Assembly: GCF_001425085.1 (NCBI RefSeq)
Contig: NZ_LMDN01000002.1
Coordinates: forward strand, 1 to 64,000
Source of the DNA: Leifsonia sp. Root4
Lineage (GTDB): Bacteria; Actinomycetota; Actinomycetes; Actinomycetales; Microbacteriaceae
Length of the DNA: 64,000 bases
Direction: 5' to 3'
Shown: one piece after another, positions 59,634 through 64,000 of the stretch
Layout of the letters: every line of letters starts with the position of its first letter
Position numbering within the stretch: the stretch's first letter is position 1
Program-made: the position numbers and the translations under genes
Notes under the pieces: model-generated
The model's database searches: none
What the model saw: the letters and a program-made list of their open reading frames with translations, nothing else
What the model was told of the DNA's origin: nothing

Positions 59634-61124
59634 GTGACAGCGTTCGTCTCAGCCCTCGATCTCTTCTCGATCGGAATCGGCCCTTCCAGCTCCCATACGG
59701 TGGGCCCCATGCGGGCCGCCCGCGACTTCGCCGACCGCCTGGAGCCCGCGATGCTCCCGCGCATCACCCGACTGAGTTGCGTGCTCTTCGGCTCGCTCGG
59801 TGCGACCGGGATCGGGCACGGCACACCGGATGCCATCGTCGCCGGCCTCAGCGGGCTGCGCCCGGAGGACTGCGACCCCGCCGTCGTGCGCGGTGCATGG
59901 AGCACGCTGCCGAAATCGGCCGTCGGCCACGGAAGCGTGCTGCTGGCCGGCATCCACCCGGTTGACATCGCCAGGGACGACATCAGCTTCGCCCCGTTCA
60001 CCCGGCTGCCCGGGCACCCGAACGCGATGACGCTGCACGTCTGGGGCCGTGACGAGGCCGGCACGGAGCACGAGCTCTACCAGGAGACCTATTACTCGGT
60101 CGGCGGCGGCTTCATCCGGCGGGCCAGCGAGGACGCCGCGCACTCCGCGGCCGCGCACGCGGGTGTGGACCGTGTCTCCGACTCCACGGGCGCCGCAGCA
60201 GCCGCCGGCACCCCGAAGCGCGTGCGCCTCGTCACCGAGGCGGCGACGCCGCGGCATCCGCTGCCGTACTCCAGCTCGGAGGAGCTGCTGGCGCTCTGCG
60301 AGGCCCAGGGCATCAGCCTCGCCGACATCGCCCGGGCCAACGAGGAGGCCGTGCACGGCCGCGAGGAGCTCGACGCTGGACTCGACGCCATCTGGGCCGC
60401 CATGCACAGCTGTGTCGAGCACGGCCTGGCGACGCCGGGCGTGCTGCCGGGCGGCCTCGGCGTCAAGCGCCGCGCGCCCGAGGTGCGGGAACGGCTCGAA
60501 GCGTACGACGGCCAGCCGGTGCGGGAGCGCGACACCTCCACCGAATGGTTGCACGCCTTCGCCCTCGCCGTGAACGAGGAGAACGCCAGCGGCGGCCGCG
60601 TCGTCACGGCGCCGACCAATGGCGCGGCCGGCATCATCCCGGCCGTCGGGCACTACTACATGCGGTTCGTTCCCGGGGCGTCGGATGCCGGCATCCGTAC
60701 CTTCCTGCTCACGGCGGCCGCGATCGGCTCGCTCGTCAAGGCCAACGCCTCGATCTCGGGGGCGGAGGGCGGCTGTCAGGCCGAGGTCGGTTCCGCCTGC
60801 GCCATGGCGGCCGGGGCACTCTGCGCCGTGCTCGGCGGCACCCCGCGGCAGGTCGAGAACGCGGCGGAGATCGCGATGGAACACCACCTCGGCCTCACCT
60901 GCGACCCGGTCGGCGGGCTCGTGCAGGTGCCGTGCATCGAGCGCAACGCGATCGCGGCGTCGACCGCGGTGTCTGCGGCGAGGCTCGCCCTGCACGGCGA
61001 CGGCACCCACCTCGTCTCGCTCGACACGGTGATCGAGACGATGCGCCAGACCGGCCTCGACATGATGACGAAGTACAAGGAGACCAGCGAGGGCGGGCTC
61101 GCCGTCAACGTCATCGAGTGCTGA
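59634..61124 (+). CDS. sdaA: L-serine ammonia-lyase
   Basis: A 496-residue single-chain iron-sulfur L-serine dehydratase converting serine to pyruvate and ammonia. The beta-like N-terminal domain starts ALDLFSIGIGPSSSHTVGPM, and the alpha domain has three cluster cysteines C381, C389 and C423 plus the APTNGAAGI and NASISGAEGG motifs. GTG at 59634 is preceded by GGAGGGG. It is divergent from the GNAT gene. Confidence 0.96.
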   Translation: MTAFVSALDLFSIGIGPSSSHTVGPMRAARDFADRLEPAMLPRITRLSCVLFGSLGATGIGHGTPDAIVAGLSGLRPEDCDPAVVRGAWSTLPKSAVGHGSVLLAGIHPVDIARDDISFAPFTRLPGHPNAMTLHVWGRDEAGTEHELYQETYYSVGGGFIRRASEDAAHSAAAHAGVDRVSDSTGAAAAAGTPKRVRLVTEAATPRHPLPYSSSEELLALCEAQGISLADIARANEEAVHGREELDAGLDAIWAAMHSCVEHGLATPGVLPGGLGVKRRAPEVRERLEAYDGQPVRERDTSTEWLHAFALAVNEENASGGRVVTAPTNGAAGIIPAVGHYYMRFVPGASDAGIRTFLLTAAAIGSLVKANASISGAEGGCQAEVGSACAMAAGALCAVLGGTPRQVENAAEIAMEHHLGLTCDPVGGLVQVPCIERNAIAASTAVSAARLALHGDGTHLVSLDTVIETMRQTGLDMMTKYKETSEGGLAVNVIEC

Positions 61125-61207
61125 GCGCCGCGGCCCGAGTGCCGCGCGCGTTACCTCCTCTTACGCACCGCCTCGACCGGGCATCGGCAGCGAATTAGCG
61201 TGAGCAC

Positions 61208-62197
61208 ATGAGCTCACCGGATGCCACCATCGCCAGCCCCGCCCTGCCCGCACCGTTGCTGTCGACGCCGCTCGTCTCGACGCAGTGGCTGGCCGATCAC
61301 CTCGGCCGCGACGGCCTCGTCGTGCTCGACGCCACCGTGCTGCACGTGAAGGCGCCGACCACGAAGGCGGGCTACCGCTGGCTCAGCGGACTCGACCAGT
61401 ACCTGGTGGACGGCCACATCCCCGGGGCTGTCTTCGCCGACGTGCTCGAGGTCTTCTCCGACCCGGCCAAACCCTTCGGCTTCGCGCGGCCCGACGCCGA
61501 GCAGATCGTCGCTGCGGCGGCATCCGTCGGCATCGACGGCGACAGCGCCGTCGTGCTCTACGACGACTCGGTCGGACAGTGGGCGGCCCGCATCTGGTGG
61601 CTGCTGCGCTCCTTCGGCTTCGAGAACGTCGCCGTGCTCGACGGCGGCCTGACGAAGTGGCGCGCAGAGGCGCGCCCACTCGAACGAGGCCACGTCGAAC
61701 CGGCGGTCTCCGCCGGCTTCACCGCTGTCGAACGCCCCGAGTTCTGGGCCGACAAGGATGACGTCGCGGCCGTCGTCGCCGGCGACGCCGAGGCGACCCT
61801 CGTGTGCGCGCTGCCTCCGGCCGAGTTCAGCGGCGAGTCGAGCTCGCGCAGCCGGGCCGGCCACATCCCGGGAAGCCTCAGCCTGCCGGCCGGTCGCCTC
61901 GTCGACCGTGCGGACAACGCCCTGCTGCAGGGGGTGGCGCTGAGCGAGAAGCTCGCTCCGGTGCTCGGTGCGGCTGCCACGACGGATGCCGGCACGCCGT
62001 CGGCAGCGGGCGGCGCCCCCTCGGCGGCATCGCGCGAGCTCGCTCCCCGCATCATCACCTACTGCGGTGGCGGGATCGCCGCGGCCGCGGCCGCGCTCGC
62101 GCTGACGGCGGCGGGTACCGGCAACATCGCGATCTACGACGGCTCCCTCAACGAGTGGACCGCCGACGAGAACGCCCCGCTCGTCTCGCTGGTCTAG
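61208..62197 (+). CDS. thiosulfate/3-mercaptopyruvate sulfurtransferase
   Basis: A 329-residue tandem rhodanese. The inactive N-terminal rhodanese domain (DATVLHVKAPTTKAGYRWLS, DDSVGQWAARIWW) is followed by the catalytic one with Cys286 in ITYCGGGIAA. An Ala/Gly/Ser-rich insertion of about 20 residues precedes the active site. The CGGG loop differs from both classic rhodanese and mercaptopyruvate forms, so donor specificity is open. Confidence 0.9.
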   Translation: MSSPDATIASPALPAPLLSTPLVSTQWLADHLGRDGLVVLDATVLHVKAPTTKAGYRWLSGLDQYLVDGHIPGAVFADVLEVFSDPAKPFGFARPDAEQIVAAAASVGIDGDSAVVLYDDSVGQWAARIWWLLRSFGFENVAVLDGGLTKWRAEARPLERGHVEPAVSAGFTAVERPEFWADKDDVAAVVAGDAEATLVCALPPAEFSGESSSRSRAGHIPGSLSLPAGRLVDRADNALLQGVALSEKLAPVLGAAATTDAGTPSAAGGAPSAASRELAPRIITYCGGGIAAAAAALALTAAGTGNIAIYDGSLNEWTADENAPLVSLV

Positions 62198-62232
62198 CGC
62201 CGCGCCCGGCGCCCTCCGCTCGGCCGGCGCGG

Positions 62233-62284
62233 CAGAAACCACACAATCGCGCCACACGTTTCTACAGCGGTGGCGCGGTTTCTG
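62233..62284. repeat. hairpin at the sulfurtransferase/monooxygenase convergent junction
   Basis: CAGAAACC (62233-62240) and GCGCCAC (62249-62255), separated by an 8-nt bulge, pair with GTGGCGCGGTTTCTG (62270-62284) across a 14-nt loop. It occupies the middle of the 148-bp gap between two convergent genes. Architecture recalls the other hairpins, but the sequence is unrelated. No T-run. Confidence 0.6.
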
Positions 62285-62345
62285 GCGCGCAGACGTCCCG
62301 CCCGGCGGTTCGGCGGCTCGCGCGGCGCGTGCGCGTGCGCGGGGC

Positions 62346-63695
62346 TCAGAGACCACGCATCGTGAACGCCTGCGCCAGCAGGGCGCGGAACGGCGGGCGC
62401 CCCAGCACCCGCACGAGGGCGTTGCGCACACCGAGCCGCGGGCCACTGGCCTCGCGCCCGATCTGCATGTTGAACGCCGCCTGCGCCACAGCGCGGCGGG
62501 CGGCGAAGCGCCTGCGGAGATCGTACTCGTGCAGCGCGCGGCCGGAGAGGTCGTGGCCGCCTCGCACGGCGAGTTCGAGCGCGGGGGCGAGGGCGGCGGC
62601 ATCCAGCCAACCGAGGTTCATGCCCTGGCCGCCGATCGGGCTCACCTCGTGGGCGGCGTCGCCGAGCAGCGCGATGCGGCCCGCGGCCATGCGCGAGGCG
62701 AGGTGTTGGCGCACCGCGAAGGCGCTGAGTGAGCTGTCGGTGCGCTCGCGTTCCTCGTCGCTTGCGGATGCCATGGGCAGCTCGATCCCGGTGCGATCCC
62801 GCACGATCCCCGCCAGATCGGCCACGCCGGCCTCGTGCCAGAGCCGGTCGGTGAGCACGACCCAGCGCCGCCATCCGCCCGGCAGCGGGAAGGACTCGAC
62901 GACTCCCCCGCGCTCGAAGGCGAGCAGCGCGGTCGTGGCGGCGAGCCTGCCGCCTCCGCTGTCGCCCCCGCTTTCCGCCGGGCCCAGCCGCGGCGGCTGA
63001 TCGCTGCGGAAGTCGGCCATCAGGTAGGGCTGTGCCTTCCCGGCCGCCACCCAGCGGATGCCGGCGAGCTCCCGCACCCGGCTGCGGGCTCCATCCGCTC
63101 CGACCACGTAACGCGCCAGCACGTGTCGCGGCGAAGCGGCATCCGTGCCGGCATCGCTGCCGACGCTGATGTGCGACGCCTTGGTCGTGAGCTGGACGTA
63201 CTCCGAGCGCTGCGACACCCCCGTCACGCGGACCTCCCGCCGCACCGGGTCGACGCCGCCGTTCAGCTCGGTCAGGCGATCACGCAGCAGCCGCTCGGTG
63301 CCCTGCTGCGGTAGCGAGAGCACGAAGGGGTAACGCCCGCCGGCCTCGCCGATCTCGAGCGCGCCGAGCAGCTCGCCATCGCACCACGCCTCGCCGCGGA
63401 AGATCGGCGTCCCCGCCGCGATCGCCGCATCCGCGAGCCCGAGCTGAGCCAGCACGGCGATGCCTGGCGGGTGGATGCCGATGGCCCGCGAGTGTTCGGA
63501 GCTCTGCCCGCGCGCCTCCAACACGGTCACGCTCAGCCCGCGCTGCACGAGAAGGCACGCCAATAGCAGCCCGACGGGGCCGGCGCCGACAATGGCGACA
63601 TCGGCGATGGGTCTCGCGGCGGCGGCGGCGCCGTCGGTTGCGCCGTCGGTTGCGGCGTCATCCGGTGTGGTGCGCGGCTCAGGCGACTCAACCAT
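62346..63695 (-). CDS. FAD-dependent monooxygenase/oxidoreductase
   Basis: A 449-residue flavoprotein of the PHBH/UbiH class: FAD motif AIVGAGPVGLLLACLL near residue 35, the DG motif YVVGADGARSRVRELAG and the second FAD motif LLGDAAHEVSPIGGQGMNLG. It overlaps the methyltransferase gene by 8 nt, so the two are coupled. In Microbacteriaceae this pair often accompanies a type III polyketide synthase; that gene, if present, would lie beyond the window. Confidence 0.88.
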   Translation of the reverse strand: MVESPEPRTTPDDAATDGATDGAAAAARPIADVAIVGAGPVGLLLACLLVQRGLSVTVLEARGQSSEHSRAIGIHPPGIAVLAQLGLADAAIAAGTPIFRGEAWCDGELLGALEIGEAGGRYPFVLSLPQQGTERLLRDRLTELNGGVDPVRREVRVTGVSQRSEYVQLTTKASHISVGSDAGTDAASPRHVLARYVVGADGARSRVRELAGIRWVAAGKAQPYLMADFRSDQPPRLGPAESGGDSGGGRLAATTALLAFERGGVVESFPLPGGWRRWVVLTDRLWHEAGVADLAGIVRDRTGIELPMASASDEERERTDSSLSAFAVRQHLASRMAAGRIALLGDAAHEVSPIGGQGMNLGWLDAAALAPALELAVRGGHDLSGRALHEYDLRRRFAARRAVAQAAFNMQIGREASGPRLGVRNALVRVLGRPPFRALLAQAFTMRGL

Positions 63696-64000
63696 CGAAC
63701 GCTCCGCTGGCGAGTGCTGCGGGCCCCGGGTACACGAGCAGGTATCGGAACGCGCTCTGCGGCCACACCGCCCAGCCCTCCGGCAGTGCGCCCTCCAGCT
63801 CCACGGGGCGGAAGCTCCGGCGGATGGAGGTCAGGCCGTCCGTGCGGATGTAGGAACCCTTGAGCAGCGAGCGGGCGAATGGCAGCGTGCCGAGCGCGAA
63901 CCCGGCGTAGGCGAGCCGGCTGCGGGTGATGTCTCCGTGCAGCACGCGCGGGAGTCGCGGCCGGGGGTGGGAATCGCCCGAGTCGGGGCCCGGCCCGGCC
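63688..64000 (-). CDS. class I SAM-dependent methyltransferase, C-terminal part (truncated by window edge)
   Basis: The frame is open to the window end and ends at 63688. The visible ~100 residues (RSRLAYAGFALGTLPFARSL, then DGLTSIRRSFRPVELEGALP and FRYLLVYPGP) match the C-terminal region of methyltransferases found beside FAD monooxygenases of this type; the SAM-binding domain lies outside. The stop overlaps the monooxygenase start by 8 nt. Confidence 0.6.
   Translation of the reverse strand, partial: AGPGPDSGDSHPRPRLPRVLHGDITRSRLAYAGFALGTLPFARSLLKGSYIRTDGLTSIRRSFRPVELEGALPEGWAVWPQSAFRYLLVYPGPAALASGAFDG

Overview
The window is high-GC DNA from an actinobacterium, most likely a member of the Microbacteriaceae (Micrococcales). 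Three things point there: the GC-rich codon usage with frequent GTG starts, the CTC-type ribosomal protein L25, and many copies of a dispersed intergenic repeat (core GGTTTCGACAAGCTCAACC) that I associate with that family. The gene order pmt / rsmI - metG - tatD - rsmA - ispE ... glmU - prs ... rplY - pth resembles the conserved block around ksgA/ispE/glmU in Mycobacterium tuberculosis, so the first 35 kb looks like chromosomal backbone with insertions. rpfB is missing between tatD and rsmA, and those two genes overlap by 4 nt.

Layout. 0.5-3.8 kb: an MMPL exporter divergent from a TetR regulator. 3.8-5.1 kb: pth and rplY. 5.3-11.9 kb: a gluconate/idonate catabolic locus, with a GntR/FCD regulator, two dehydrogenases, GntP permease, gluconokinase and a divergent 6-phosphogluconate dehydrogenase. 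12-15.1 kb: an APC permease, two DUF202 membrane proteins, a small membrane protein and an HTH protein. 15.5-18.1 kb: prs, glmU and tRNA-Gln(TTG). 18.2-22.4 kb: a MarR regulator, a VOC protein and the methionine importer metQ-metN-metI. 22.6-28.2 kb: an ABC-F ATPase, a DUF559/AbiEi-like gene bracketed by two hairpin repeats, ispE, a small unknown and rsmA. 28.2-34.9 kb: tatD, metG, a quinone-reductase-like protein, rsmI and pmt. 35.1 kb: a fatty acid desaturase.

36.4-52.1 kb is a sulfur assimilation region. It contains a YeiH-type exporter, a CbiX-type chelatase, then sir-cysH-cysD-cysN and a SsuABC-type importer in one tightly overlapping operon, followed by ferredoxin-NADP reductase, a 7Fe ferredoxin and a thioredoxin-reductase-like flavoprotein. 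Sulfate would be activated by CysDN, reduced as APS by CysH, and reduced to sulfide by ferredoxin-dependent Sir fed by FprA/Fdx. The nearby MetY could then fix sulfide into homocysteine, the precursor of the methionine that MetQNI also imports. After this come an SMR exporter, an ABM-fold protein, an isochorismatase-like hydrolase, metY and a CoA-binding protein.

52.3-64 kb holds a drug-type ABC exporter with a divergent WYL regulator, a polytopic membrane protein, a three-gene operon of unknown anchored proteins, a double GNAT acetyltransferase, L-serine ammonia-lyase, a thiosulfate sulfurtransferase, and at the right edge an FAD monooxygenase overlapping a truncated methyltransferase. No CRISPR array, phage gene, transposase or rRNA was seen.

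The most unusual feature is the repeat content. Long hairpins of several unrelated sequence families sit at almost every longer convergent gene junction. Some copies of the dispersed repeat supply stop codons or have become coding sequence. One hairpin family flanks the DUF559 gene on both sides with near-identical copies, suggesting a possible single-gene mobile unit.
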